In this document: positions 40,401-48,443 of the stretch, piece by piece
How the letters are laid out: every line of letters starts with the position of its first letter
Position numbering within the stretch: the stretch's first letter is position 1
DNA from: Luidia sarsii
Lineage: Eukaryota > Echinodermata > Asteroidea > Paxillosida > Luidiidae
DNA: 64,000 nt
NCBI GenBank assembly: GCA_949987565.1
Contig: OX465113.1
Span: 9,751,942 to 9,815,941, forward strand
Direction: 5' to 3'
The notes under the pieces: generated by a model
What the model saw: only the letters and a program-made list of their open reading frames with translations
Told to the model about the DNA's origin: nothing
Database searches by the model: none
Position numbers and translations under genes: made by a program

Positions 40401-43019
40401 TGACCAGGGGTGAATTTTTATGTGGCTTTCGGATACATCCTAACTGAGCTTGCAACTGATAACCTGTCGTAAATTGAGACAAGTCAGAGGGTTTTTGAGC
40501 ATCGCTCAGTAGCTTTTGATGGATCGTAAGTTACGATGAGTTTGATGGCATCTACCACTGGAGTGACTTAAAGTGATATACAAAAATGTTGCAAACTGCT
40601 TACTGACTAAAATTACCAAAATGCAAATCTCAAAATTTAGTTGGCCTGACGTTTCGATCCTAGCAGGACCTTTCTTTGCCTTTGAGAAAGGTCCTGCTGG
40701 GATCGAAACGTCAGGCCCACTAAATTTTGACACTGGAGTGACTTGATAGACTCTCTTGACCTGACTGTAAAACTAGCGGTGTGTTTTTGTTTTTTTTGTT
40801 TCGTGTGCAATGCCAAACAGAGCTCACATCGGCAGGCCGCAGGTGTGCAAGGAAACCAAGAAAGTCTTCAAAGCCACTGTGGCACTGGTGAGTGGGCTTT
40901 GCTGCCATTCTGCAGCGAGATTGTAGAAATAAGGACTGGTGCGTGTGATCACTTGTCGACCAGTTGCGTTCAGTCACCTTATGTGGGCTGACAAAAAGGG
41001 TTGGTGTGCGATGACCCTGTCCACCAATTGTATCCAGTCACCTGATGTGGGCAGACAAAGGGTTGGTGTGCGATGACCCTGTCTACCAATTGTATCCAGT
41101 CACCTTGATGTGGGTAGACAAAGGGTCGATGTGTGATGACCCTGTCTACCAATTGTATTCAGTCAGCTGAAGTGGGTAGACAAAGGGTCGATGTGTGATG
41201 ACCCTGTCTACCAATTGTATTCAGTCAGCTGAAGTGGGTAGACAAAGGGTCGATGTGTGATGACCCTGTCTACCAATTGTATTCAGTCAGCTGAAGTGGG
41301 TAGACAAAGGGTCGATGTGTGATGACCCTGTCTACCAATTGTATTCAGTCAGCTGAAGTGGATAGACAGAGGGTTGGTGTTCGTTGGCCCTGTCTACTAA
41401 TTGTATTTGACTTACTGTCTTAATGACCAATACCTTTGAGAAAGATTCTACAATTATCAAAATGTCGGGCCCTTGAGTGAGTCAGTTTTGGTGGAATACC
41501 TGTTATTTTGTAACATTGACGAAATTGCTAGAATAACCACCAGTTATTGCTAAACCAACCACTCTCTACTTTCACAGAGTGAAGACTTCCCAATGGAATT
41601 GCCGGATGTCCTGAGTATACTGGAGGTATTGACTCCAATGAGACACTTTAAGAAACTCCACGACTTCATCGCTCTCAAGATGCCCCCCGGATTCCCCATC
41701 AAGATAGGTCAGTGTCTGCTAAGATTCTACCCTTCCCAACTAAAAAAAATAAAAGGTCTTGGTCTTGGGCACTGAGGTCTCAGTCTTTGACATTAAAGTC
41801 GTGGTCTTGGGCATTAAGGTCGTGGTCTTGGGCATTGAGGTCTTAGTCTTGGCCATTGAGGTCTCAGGCATGGGCATCAAGGACTTGGTTTTGAGCAATG
41901 AGGTCTCAGTCTTGGGCATTGAGGTCTCAGTCTTGGCCATTGAGGTCTCAGTCTTGGGCATTGAGGTCTCAGTCTTTGGCACTGAGGTCTCAGTCTTGGC
42001 CATTGAGGTCTCGATCTTGGGCATCAAGGACTTGGTTTTGAGCAATGAGGTCTCAGTCTTGGGCATTGAGGTCTCGGGCTTGGGCATTGAGGTCTCAGTC
42101 TTGGCCATTGAGATCTCAGTCTCAGGCTTGAGCATTGAGATCATTGTCTCAGTCTTGGGCATTGAGGTCTCGCTCCTGAGCACTGAGCACTATAGTCTAT
42201 GTCTTGGGCATTGAGATCATTGTCTCTGTCTTGGGCATTGAGATCTCAGTCTCAGTCTTGGGCATTGAGATCTCGGTCTCAGTCTTGAGCATTGAGGTCT
42301 TGGTCTCGGTCTTGGGCTTTGAGGTCTCAGTCTTGGGCTTTGAGGTCTCTGTCTTTGGCATTGAGGTCTCAGTCTTGGGTGTTGAGCTCTCGGTCTCGGT
42401 CTTGGGCATTGAGGTCTTAGTTTTAGGCATTGATGTCTTAGTCTTGGGCATTGAGGTCTTAGTTTTAGGCATTGATGTCTTAGTCTTGGGCATTGAGGTC
42501 TTAGTTTTAGGCATTGATGTCTCAGTCTTGGGCATTGAGATCTCGGTCTCAGTCTTGAGCAATTAGGTCTTGGTCTCGGTCTTGGGCATTGAGTTCTCTG
42601 TCTTTGGCATTGAAGTCTCAGTCTTGGGTGTTGAGCTCTCGGTCTCGGTCTTGGACTTTAAGATCTTGGCCTTGGTATGAATTTGGGCATTGAGGTCTCA
42701 GTCTCTGTATTGAGCACCGAGGTCTCAGTCTGCGTATGGTTTTGGTCATTGAGGTCTCGGTCTCTGTATTGGGCATTGAGGTCTCAGTCTGTGTATTGGG
42801 CACTGAGATCTTGGTCTCGAAAACCTGCCAACTTTACACTGAACGCTGGTCCCAAACTTTTACTCTGTGCCCCTTCTCGCCGTAGATGTCCCCATCATGC
42901 CCACCATCACAGCCAGAGTCACCTTCCAGGACTTCCAGTATCGAGACAACATCTCCCCGTCGCTCTTCCGAATCCCGAGGGACTATACTCAGGATGCCAG
43001 TCGCTTCCCGGACCTTTAG
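25282..43019 (+). CDS. ANKRD13C: ANKRD13C, ankyrin repeat domain protein 13C (11 coding exons, complete)
   Basis: Ortholog of vertebrate ANKRD13C, reported in mammals to sit at the ER and act as a chaperone in biogenesis of some GPCRs. Eleven exons join in phase to 437 codons. Two ankyrin repeats (about 41-72, GNTALHLAVMLGHKE; about 74-102, GWTPLSEAVSYGDRQ) are followed by the GPCR_chapero_1-type region. That region contains DFYLELRWDFQSWVP, LPSDTCRILKRGTRIR, EEVDILMSSDI and ARAQRGWLFRQ, and ends DASRFPDL, like the DPSRFPDL end of the human protein. No ubiquitin-interacting motifs are seen, which separates it from ANKRD13A/B/D. It lacks the roughly 100-residue N-terminal extension of the human protein. 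ATG 25282 has A at -3 and G at +4; an in-frame ATG at 25204 is the alternative. The introns are full of FB-1 elements and minisatellites. Confidence 0.95.
25725..25835. repeat. (AGTAAC)n microsatellite, imperfect
   Basis: Runs of GTAACA repeated with interruptions in ANKRD13C intron 1. Confidence 0.8.
26469..26721. mobile_element. MITE with TGTGACCCGGCACA termini, 253 bp
   Basis: Complete copy with matching 14-bp inverted termini and inner GAGGAATA. Internal landmarks AAACAACGCCTGAAGT and GAAAGCTAATGGTATACT are shared with 22617-23102 and with a truncated copy at 34090-34315. No coding capacity. Confidence 0.8.
27177..27425. mobile_element. FB-1 half copy plus full FB-1 hairpin
   Basis: One arm at 27177-27226, then a two-arm copy at 27270-27400 with loop GGCAGGCTTTCACTGCC. 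The right side continues into the family flank TTTGCATTTTGGTAATTTTA. Confidence 0.8.
27584..27625 (+). CDS. ANKRD13C: ANKRD13C exon 2
   Basis: A 42-bp exon between TTTCAG and AAAG-GTACA, phase 2/1. It encodes GNTALHLAVMLGHK, the first half of ankyrin repeat 1. It is too short for open-frame detection and is supported by phase and homology. Confidence 0.93.
27908..28075. repeat. Inverted pair of tRNA-derived SINEs
   Basis: A minus-strand copy (27908-28000: AATACTTTGACTGGACCAGG ... CCATTTGAGCTCTCCAG) is joined head to head to a plus-strand copy (27999-28075: GGATGGCTCAGATGAATT ... CCAGTCAAAGTTTTCTTTGC). Together they form a large imperfect palindrome in ANKRD13C intron 2. Confidence 0.7.
28635..29125. 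repeat. GCAGGATTCTGCAGGATTCAGG minisatellite, scattered copies
   Basis: TGCAGGATT units with GGGCACATGAGAGTTGACAC spaced 43 bp apart at the left, then looser copies to 29125. ANKRD13C intron 2. Confidence 0.8.
29430..30270. repeat. ACATGTACATGT-rich region
   Basis: Very high density of the palindromic units TACATGTA and ACATGT over about 840 bp, without fixed period. Open frames here have Cys/Tyr/His/Met-rich low-complexity translations and are not genes. ANKRD13C intron 2. Confidence 0.85.
30655..30980. mobile_element. FB-1 half copy (30655-30755) and full copy (30815-30980)
   Basis: The full copy reads TTGCAAACTGCTTACTGACT ... GGCCCGACGTTTCGAGTC ... GAGAAAGGTCCTACTAAG. Just upstream of ANKRD13C exon 3. 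Confidence 0.75.
31033..31137 (+). CDS. ANKRD13C: ANKRD13C exon 3
   Basis: 105 bp from TTGCAG to GACCA-GTGAG. Encodes CIHLLLAHNAPVRLKNLQGW and TPLSEAVSYGDRQ, ankyrin repeats 1-2. Confidence 0.96.
31847..31978 (+). CDS. ANKRD13C: ANKRD13C exon 4
   Basis: 132 bp from CTCCAG to TGGG-GTAAGT. Encodes TTLLRKMKQQSREVLEEKRP and GDFYLELRWDFQSW. Confidence 0.96.
31990..32560. repeat. ATTTGATCTGCTTTTATTT / TTGATTCAATTTGATT low-complexity tract
   Basis: Degenerate T/A-rich tandem units of 5-10 bp that shift to A-rich (AAATAAAATTAAG) to the right. ANKRD13C intron 4. Confidence 0.8.
32563..32690 (+). mobile_element. FB-1 half copy with full flank
   Basis: GAGAAAGGTCCTGCTAGGAT, GAAACGTCAGGCCCACTAAA, then TTTGCATTTTGGTAATTTTA, CAGTTTGCAACA and GTATATCACTTTAAGTC. 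This shows the full length (about 120 bp) of one arm of the family. Confidence 0.8.
32791..33002 (+). CDS. ANKRD13C: ANKRD13C exon 5
   Basis: 212 bp from CGGCAG to TACGAG-GTGAGG. Encodes PIVSRMLPSDTCRILKRGTR, TTLVDFNNMQWQRGNNTFLF and LVVLDNKNKRYQRVRYE. This exon is markedly GC-rich compared with its introns. Confidence 0.97.
33802..33988. mobile_element. Hairpin element FB-2
   Basis: Arms 33802-33867 and 33921-33988 are inverted repeats (GGCGGTGTACACGGTG-like ends, CTCTTAAGAGAAGGAGTATG, CTCTGAAAAGA) around a 50-bp loop. A second member is at 49137-49370. ANKRD13C intron 5. Confidence 0.75.
34048..34512. repeat. Nested mobile-element fragments
   Basis: FB-1 fragment (34048-34085), a truncated TGTGACCCGGCACA-type MITE (34090-34315) that has lost both termini, then two opposing FB-1 half copies (34325-34400 and 34450-34510). 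Confidence 0.65.
34520..35900. other. Intron DNA without recognised features
   Basis: ANKRD13C intron 5: AT-rich, with a GGGA/AGGGA-rich stretch near 34550-34740. No repeats of known families and no coding signal were seen. Confidence 0.5.
36020..36219 (+). CDS. ANKRD13C: ANKRD13C exon 6
   Basis: 200 bp from GAACAG to AAGAG-GTGAG. Encodes ETDKELEEEVDILMSSDIVT, PITFARAQRGWLFRQSKSET and VGNFYADVYFMNNVIIETRK. Confidence 0.97.
36430..36880. repeat. 20-bp minisatellite with 60-bp higher-order period
   Basis: Monomer GATCCACTTGGCCACCTAAA; three variant monomers repeat as a 60-bp block several times (ATTTGGCTGCC, ACTTGGCCACC, ACCTGGCCACT). ANKRD13C intron 6. Confidence 0.93.
37075..37165 (+). CDS. 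ANKRD13C: ANKRD13C exon 7
   Basis: 91 bp from CAATAG to CTACAG-GTACG. Encodes RGHLSDEDIRRNKLTIECLS and KGNPLPANLQ. Confidence 0.93.
37352..37455 (+). repeat. tRNA-derived SINE
   Basis: AAGCTCAGATGGGAAGAG (A-box), GGGTTCAAGTCCCAGTCCAG (B-box and end), then TCAAAGTTTTCTTTGCCATT. Same family as 24983-25066. Confidence 0.7.
37740..37860. mobile_element. Hairpin element FB-1, both arms
   Basis: GAGGGCCCGACATTTTGATC and GAGAAAGGTCCTGCTAGGAT joined by a short GGCAGAATCAAT loop. Confidence 0.8.
37887..38171 (+). CDS. Uncharacterised 94-codon frame with two predicted membrane segments
   Basis: A frame starting with a strong context (AAAAATGG). It encodes a hydrophobic segment (residues 6-21, CLILIVFAIGVAINRF), a polar loop with MPDC and GLPYVS, then a second hydrophobic segment (about 66-85, FFMIWSCLCFCSVFIHF). 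The layout and the L-P-Y-V-S loop are weakly reminiscent of the N-terminus of the FRAG1/DRAM/Sfk1 family. It lies inside ANKRD13C intron 7 on the same strand, just after an FB-1 copy. It may be a decayed retrocopy, a nested exon or chance. Confidence 0.2.
   Translation: MDSGFCLILIVFAIGVAINRFSTVYLHKKLDNDMPDCLHSTAGMGLPYVSRIICGLEYNAFFMIWSCLCFCSVFIHFTTWCVINKNYNPNEILS
38348..38742. mobile_element. FB-1 half copy and full copy with flanking direct repeats
   Basis: Half copy 38348-38403. The full copy lies at 38557-38729 and is bordered by a 12-bp direct repeat ACACTTGAGACT at 38545-38556 and 38730-38741, which looks like a target-site duplication. ANKRD13C intron 7. Confidence 0.75.
38884..39222. 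repeat. 26-bp minisatellite
   Basis: About 13 copies of GTTACAATGGCAATAGAATT plus TGGGGC. ANKRD13C intron 7. Confidence 0.95.
39575..39775. repeat. (TTG)n-rich tract
   Basis: Imperfect GTTGTTGCTGCT repeats with a 60-bp internal duplication (TGTGGTTATTGTCA twice). It ends near the exon 8 acceptor and contributes to its pyrimidine-rich environment. Confidence 0.85.
39806..39885 (+). CDS. ANKRD13C: ANKRD13C exon 8
   Basis: 80 bp from CCACAG to GGCAG-GTAAAT. Encodes LQKTPSLAAPPTTNITWAEY and LKARPG; vertebrate counterpart SLTPPPQNTITWEEY. Confidence 0.94.
40110..40225. repeat. Dispersed repeat, inverted partner of 63545-63625
   Basis: AAAACCCTAAAAA, GAAGGGCGC, CACCCCTGCCGTGAATCTCT and GCGCCCACTCGCATCTC match the complement of a block near the right edge of the window. 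Confidence 0.65.
40556..40744. mobile_element. FB-1 full copy with 14-bp flanking direct repeats
   Basis: CACTGGAGTGACTT stands at 40556-40569 and 40731-40744 around an element with TTGCAAACTGCTTACTGACT, AGCAGGACCTTTC and GAGAAAGGTCCTGCTGGGAT. The left flank is itself part of the repeat seen at 3060-3380, so this is an insertion into older repeat DNA. Confidence 0.8.
40821..40887 (+). CDS. ANKRD13C: ANKRD13C exon 9
   Basis: 67 bp from AAACAG to GCACTG-GTGAG. Encodes AHIGRPQVCKETKKVFKATV then AL; vertebrate APHLGRELVCKESKKTFKAT. A small exon with matching phase. Confidence 0.95.
40975..41405. repeat. 62-bp tandem array, about 7 copies
   Basis: GATGACCCTGTC recurs at 41010, 41072, 41135, 41197 and 41259 and onward. 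Units include ACCAATTGTATTCAGTC and GTGGGTAGACAAAGGGTCGA. It begins about 90 bp after exon 9. Confidence 0.95.
41578..41707 (+). CDS. ANKRD13C: ANKRD13C exon 10
   Basis: 130 bp from TCACAG to AGATAG-GTCAG. Encodes SEDFPMELPDVLSILEVLTP and RHFKKLHDFIALKMPPGFPI. Confidence 0.97.
41752..42820. repeat. 21/27-bp minisatellite, family A in ANKRD13C intron 10
   Basis: Units CTTGGGCATTGAGGTCTCAGT (given here as CTTGGGCATTGAGG + TCTCAGT), some longer by a 6-bp CTCGGT or CTCAGT insert. The same family forms the large array at 46745-48365. It fills nearly all of intron 10. Confidence 0.96.
42886..43019 (+). CDS. ANKRD13C: ANKRD13C exon 11, terminal coding exon
   Basis: 134 bp from GCCGTAG to TAG (43017-43019). 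Encodes VPIMPTITARVTFQDFQYRD, then FRIPRDYTQDASRFPDL, the diagnostic C-terminus of ANKRD13C. Confidence 0.97.
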
Positions 43020-43254
43020 CCCCCCCGAATACCAACCCCCTCCCCCCCCCCTCCAGCCCCTCCTTCCTCTGTCTGGATCTCGCTATCACCCTTTCCGCTC
43101 ACTGAATTGCTTCGGGGGGAAAAACAGGCAAGTTTGAACTACATTATCACCAGTACAAATTCAGATTGCATGTACCGTAGATGTACATGTACATCTACCT
43201 GTATGAGTGGATTCAGTACAACACTGTACTCGTGACTTAACAGATTCAAATCCA

Positions 43255-43331
43255 CTGTTCGGTGGTCAAACGGCTGCAGACATCTTCTCGAGGTAGCTGG
43301 AGTCGTGGGTTCGAATCCCGCCCGAGCTGCC
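43255..43331 (+). repeat. tRNA-derived SINE head, second family
   Basis: A-box-like TGGTCAAACGGC and a perfect T-arm GTGGGTTCGAATCCCGCCC. The 3' GAGCTGCC has no pairing 5' partner, so a functional tRNA is unlikely. Confidence 0.55.
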
Positions 43332-43911
43332 TGTATTTTTTATTTTTTTTGGGGGGGGGGGCACAGGCAGTCGGGCAAAGCACTGAGCACTCAGTGCTGG
43401 TTGTATGTTGAGTACCGGTAGGGCAAGCCCACTTGAATCATGGAACGGAACGTTTGCAGTCACACCACAGAAGATGAGATTTGCAAAAATCCCCCCACTA
43501 GTATGTCCTATCTTTTCCTGTTGTGAATTTGGGTATGGGAACTTGTACACTGACCACACTCATTGACAGTATTGTCTGTCTGTATCCGTCGTTATTTTGC
43601 CCTTGTAAAAAAATTAATATATATATATATACATTTTTAATAGGACAAAATACACGTAAACATGTTAATTAATGTTTCTATTTTACAATGATTATCTGAA
43701 GGCACTTCCCCAGCAGTTTGATACTATACTATATTGATACTATTATTGCTATTATTACTATGTACAGGTGAAAGTACTTTGTTTGTCGGCTTAGGGTAAA
43801 GACTGTGAGTTGCTGCTTGTTTGTTTATGAATTATTAACTCTTAGGTGAATGGAAGGTGAGCTATGAAGCATGGAGTAAGTGTAGCTGTACACTGGGCTA
43901 TTCAAAATGGT

Positions 43912-44245
43912 TGACTAATTGTTGACTTCTGTGGTCTGCCATTTGGTAACCAGCCTCAGGACCATGGTTTCTTTCCTGGTCCCAGTAGCCTCATGTTGAC
44001 CCAAACCCAGGCTGGTCCACCCATTGGTTGACTACTGTGGTCTGCCATTTGGTAACCAGCCTCAGGACCATGGTTTTTTCCCCTGGTCCCAGTAGCCTGA
44101 TCTTGACCCAAACCACGGCTGGTCCACCCATTGGTTGACTACTGTGGTCTGCCATTTGGTAACCAGCCTCAGGACCATGGTTTCTTCCCTGGTCCCAGTA
44201 GCCTCATAGGCTAGTCAACCCATTAGTTGTTGTTGACGTCTGTGT
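43912..44245. repeat. 107-bp tandem repeat, 3 copies
   Basis: GTGGTCTGCCATTTGGTAAC occurs at 43931, 44037 and 44144, each followed by AGCCTCAGGACCATGGTTT and CTGGTCCCAGTAGCCT. Confidence 0.95.
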
Positions 44246-45407
44246 AGTCACTGGTCCACTGTAAGTTAGCCATTTGTTTGCACAGGAACTTGCTCCATTG
44301 ATGGCTAAACATTTGTGGTAGCTTGCTCTGTTATCACAGCTATGACCCAATCCCACAGTTACTATACAATCAGTACTAGCCAATGAAATTCCTAAGAGTG
44401 GTCATTTTGCATGTGTTGCCATGGTTGCCATAGCAGAATGCTGAAGTCTGGATAAAACCAGTTTCTGTTGTCTTGAACATGATTCATTTCCTGCAGTTTT
44501 TTAAATGCTTCCTAGACACAAGGGCTGCTGTTTTGTTTTCAGTCCTAACACAGCTCTGTGAAACAGAAAGTCCTGCTTGAATTCACTGGCTAATGGCTAT
44601 GGCTTCAAATCACACGCAAGTCTATGGAAGTCTCCGGCTAGCGGCTGCAGCCGTTTTCCCATACACTCGTGTACTATTACCAGCTGCAACCTGATAAATT
44701 CATACGCAGCAATAGATTCTTACAGTCGTTGGCAGCCATGTTGGTATTCGGCATGGAAACCATAGCCCTGGCAACCAACATGGCGGCGCACCTTGGCACT
44801 TGTTGACATTGGTGACAAATTTGTCGAAAGATTATCATTTTTTGCTGCACTTCCTTTTCTCCTTTTTCTTAATCTTAATTCTAACAAAATCAAGCAGTTT
44901 GAGAGTGAATTATCATGTACTGTACGGTTTCTGGGGATTGGATTTTCGTATCGTACTTTGCTCAAGACTGCTTCTAATTGATAAATGTACTTGCTTGTTT
45001 AATTAATTGCTTAATTAATTCCTTTTACAGTCATTGGTGGTTTTTTTGCTCTTTTGATTTGATTTTTTTTTTATTTAAGAAAAATAATGGCCAGTTTCTC
45101 TTTCGTCTGATTTGTTTCAAATTCAAATTTTAAAATTTGTTTAGGTTTTTAACTCTTTTTAACTGCATTATCCTCTACTTTTGAACAGTTTTGATGTTTG
45201 CAAGGGTCAGTGTCACCTATGGGTGCATTTAAGGGGCTTTGTGTGCTTGCATTTTATGTAATTCCTTCAGCTCCCCCCCCCCCAAGTATTGGACAGTAAC
45301 ATTTAAAGGGGAACTTCATTCTTTATTCATGTGCAATTTTTGTTGTTCTACGTTGCCTGAACACTTTTGTTTGTTGTTGCATTATCAGTCATGCAGTTTA
45401 TTATATT

Positions 45408-45465
45408 CTGCCTTTGAGAAAGGTCCTGCTAGGATCGAAACGTCAGGCCCACTAAATTTTATGAT
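45408..45465 (+). mobile_element. FB-1 half copy
   Basis: GCCTTTGAGAAAGGTCCTGC and GATCGAAACGTCAGGCCCAC, close to consensus. Confidence 0.8.
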
Positions 45466-46198
45466 ATTAAAAAAAGGAATGTTTTTATGCTGGGTTTGAA
45501 AGATTTGCTTCTCAAATTATGCTTATGGTAATTAAATAGCCAGTCTGTTTTTTCCTTTGTTTGTTTGACTTGAATTGAAAAAAGGATGAATCCACTTTGG
45601 GTGATCCCCGAGCTGCTGAAGACAGGGATGTTGAGTGTAGTTTATCTTACTACCAGCCCAAATGGTTGTCCACCTCCCCCCCCACGAAATTTTAAAATTG
45701 GCAGCCCCCCCCCCTCCTGCTCCCCCTCTCTCTCTCCCTCTCACTCCACCTCTCTCTGGTATTCGGACAGGTCTTGGTAGGATATGAAACATGCCAGTCC
45801 CTCTAAAACTATTGTTAAACATCCAGAGTTGGTGTACTGTAAACCCCCCACAAAAACGGTAAGCTTTCCCACCGTAAAAACAAACTTGGACTTGAATTAG
45901 AATATTGAATGTAAATTTTGTCCATGGTGTACTCATGGGAAGACAGTACAGCCATGAGTAGTCCCTAGTGGTAAAGTAAACACTCACAAAACCCAACAAA
46001 GTGCAGTTGTTTTATTCCTTTTTAGACCGTTTTTTCTACCTCATCGCACCAAGTGATATTATTCACCGCACCTTTACAACACTGCCAATATTGATGATTA
46101 CCGGGGGGAAAAAAGGAAAATCTGTTCTTGGAGATTTCATCTGTTTTTCTTTCTTTTCTTCATTTTTTTTTTTTTTTAGTGTGAAAACATTCGAGAAA

Positions 46199-46283
46199 AT
46201 TTGACTGGACCAGGACTTGAACCTAAGACCTCAGATGTTTAGCCAGGGGCCTCTGGTTCACATCCTGGTCGTCAAATTTTTGT
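46199..46283. repeat. tRNA-derived SINE fragments, inverted
   Basis: TTTGACTGGACCAGGACTTG followed by AACCTAAGACCTC in reverse orientation, then CCTCTGGTTCACATCCTGGTC in forward orientation. Confidence 0.5.
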
Positions 46284-46684
46284 TGCTGTTTTCAGAATTT
46301 CATTCGTTTGTTTTGTTGCTTTGAAGAATGGTGTTTTTTCAGGTGTTGGGCTTTTACTGTAAGATTTCCTTGTTCAAAGGGGCTTGTATTTTGTTTTTAT
46401 TTTGTAATGCTAATTTTTCAGCCGTTTTAGGTTTTAGCAGCTACAAATGTATGTTGAATTTCTGGTTCTCATTTTATGAAATCCTTTTTTTTTTAAATGT
46501 CCTTTAAAAGATTGTACCACTGTCAACTGTTCCCAGTATGTCAAAGTTCACTTCAGAATAGAAGGCTTAATCATTGGAGAAATTCATGTAAACCCCCAAA
46601 CTTATTCTAAATCAACAATTTAGTGTAAGATATATAAATATTGAAATAACATGTCTCTCAACATGTTTCAGATTTAATGTGTCA

Positions 46685-46690
46685 AATAAA
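46685..46690 (+). terminator. Candidate ANKRD13C polyadenylation signal
   Basis: AATAAA followed within 45 bp by a GT/T-rich stretch (GTGACTGTGCTGTAAC, TTTTGTTCC, TGTGTTGG), the expected downstream element. It would give a 3' UTR of about 3.7 kb. Other signals cannot be excluded. Confidence 0.4.
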
Positions 46691-46744
46691 TTTTACACAT
46701 TTGTAACCATAAAAGTGACTGTGCTGTAACTTTTGTTCCTTATG

Positions 46745-48365
46745 TGTTGGATCATCTCGGTCTCTGTCTTGGGCATCGAGATTGTAGTCTATGTCTTGGG
46801 CATTGGGGTCTCGGTCTCTGTCTCCGGTGTAGAGATCTCGGTCTCGGTCTTGGGCATTAAGATCTCGGTCTCAGTCTAGGGCATTGAGATTTCGGTCTCG
46901 GTCTTGGGCATTGAGATCTCGGTCTCGGTCTTGGGCATTTAGATCTCGGTCTCAGTCTAGGGCATTGAGATCTCGGTCTCGGTCTTGGGCATTGAGATCT
47001 CGGTCTCGGTCTTGGGCATTAAGATCTCGGTCTCAGTCTAGGGAATTGAGATTTCGGTCTCGGTCTTGGGCATTGAGATCTCGGTCTCGGTCTTGGGCAT
47101 TGAGATCTCGGTCTCAGTTTTGGGCATGGAGATCTCGGTCTCAGTCTTGGGCATTGAGATCTCGGTCTCGGTCTAGGGCATTGAGATTTTGGTCTTGGTC
47201 TTGGGCATTGAGATCTCGGTCTCGGTCTTGGGCATTGAGATCTCGGTCTCGGTCTTGGGCATTGAGATCTCAGTCTCAGTCTTGGGCATTGAGATCTCGG
47301 TCTCGGTCTTGGGCATTGAGATCTCGGTCTCAGTCTAGGGCATTGAGATCTCGGTCTCGGTCTTGGGCATTGGGATCTCGGTCTCAGTCTAGGGCATTGA
47401 GATTTCGGTCTCGGTCTTGGGCATTGAGGTCTCTGTCTGTCTTGGGCATGGAGATCTCGGTCTCTGTCTTGGGCATTGAGATCTCGGTCTCGGTCTTGGG
47501 CATTGGGATCTCGGTCTCAGTCTAGGGCATTGAGATTTTGGTCTCGGTCTTGGGCATTGAGGTCTCTGTCTGTCTTGGGCATGGAGATCTCGGTCTCTGT
47601 CTTGGGCATTGAGATCTCGGTCTCGGACTTGGGCATTGAGATTTTGGTCTCGGTCTTGGGCATTGAGATCTCGGTCTTGGGCATTGAGATCTCGGTCTCG
47701 GTCTTGGGCATTGAGATCTCGGTCTCGGTCTAGGGGATTGAGATCTCGGTCTCGGTCTAGGGGATTGAGATCTCGTTCTCTGTCTTGGGCATCGAGATTG
47801 TAGTCTATGTCTTGGGCATTGGGGTCTCGGTCTCGGGCATTGAGATCTCGGTCTCAGTCTTAGGCATTGAGATCTCGGTCTCGGTCTAGGGGATTGAGAT
47901 CTCGGTCTCAGTCTAGGGCATTGAGATCTCGGTCTCGATCTTGGGCATTGGGATCTTGTTCTCAGTCTAGGGCATTGAGATTTCGGTCTCGGTCTTGGGC
48001 ATTGAGGTCTCTGTCTGTCTTGGGCATGGAGATCTCGGTCTCTGTCTTGGGCATTGAGATCTCGGTCTTGGCATTGAGATCTCGGTCTCGGTCTTGGGCA
48101 TTGAGATCTCGGTCTCGGTCTAGGGGATTGAGATCTCGGTCTCGGTCTAGGGGATTGAGATCTCGTTCTCTGTCTTGGGCATCGAGATTGTAGTCTATGT
48201 CTTGGGCATTGGGGTCTCGGTCTCGGGCATTGAGATCTCGGTCTCAGTCGTAGGCATTGGGATTGAGATCTCGGTCTCTGTCTTGGGCATCGAGATTGTA
48301 GTCAATGTCTTGGGCATTGGGGTCTAGGGGATTGAGATCTCGGTCTCAGGCTTGGTCATCGAGAG
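46745..48365. repeat. 27/21-bp minisatellite, family A between convergent genes
   Basis: About 65 units of CTTGGGCATTGAGATCTCGG plus TCTCGGT. Larger blocks are themselves duplicated (e.g. a 100-bp segment with TCTCTGTCTGTCTTGGGC at 47430, 47565 and 48008). It occupies the interval between the two candidate poly(A) sites. Confidence 0.97.
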
Positions 48366-48437
48366 AAATCTACTGGTATATAACGGAACACACCACAAAC
48401 CAAACAAACATAAGTCATTACTTTTTTGTGAAATTAT

Positions 48438-48443
48438 TTTATT
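48438..48443 (-). terminator. Candidate UHRF polyadenylation signal
   Basis: AATAAA on the minus strand, followed in the transcript by a strong GT-rich tract (TTATGTTTGTTTGG, TTTGTGGTGTG at 48380-48418). It would give a 3' UTR of about 3.4 kb. Confidence 0.45.

Larger units (their letters stand above)
43020..46690 (+). other. Probable ANKRD13C 3' UTR / downstream region
   Basis: No coding exons. Contains a C-rich run after the stop, a SINE (43255-43331), a fragment of the 98-bp array family (43370-43430), a 107-bp triplicate (43912-44245), an FB-1 half copy (45408-45465) and a SINE (46199-46283). The extent as UTR depends on the poly(A) signal at 46685. Confidence 0.4.

Noticed and set aside
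43255..43331. Functional tRNA gene
   Set aside because: The T-arm is perfect, but no acceptor stem or clear anticodon arm can be built, so it is called a SINE head. The same reasoning applies to 37-112 and 24983-25066.
41740..47803. Frames of M-P-K-T-E-T-S or W-A-L-R-S-R-S-R repeats
   Set aside because: Translations of the 21/27-bp minisatellite. The arginine/serine appearance mimics an RS domain but shifts with unit variants and lacks any exon boundary.
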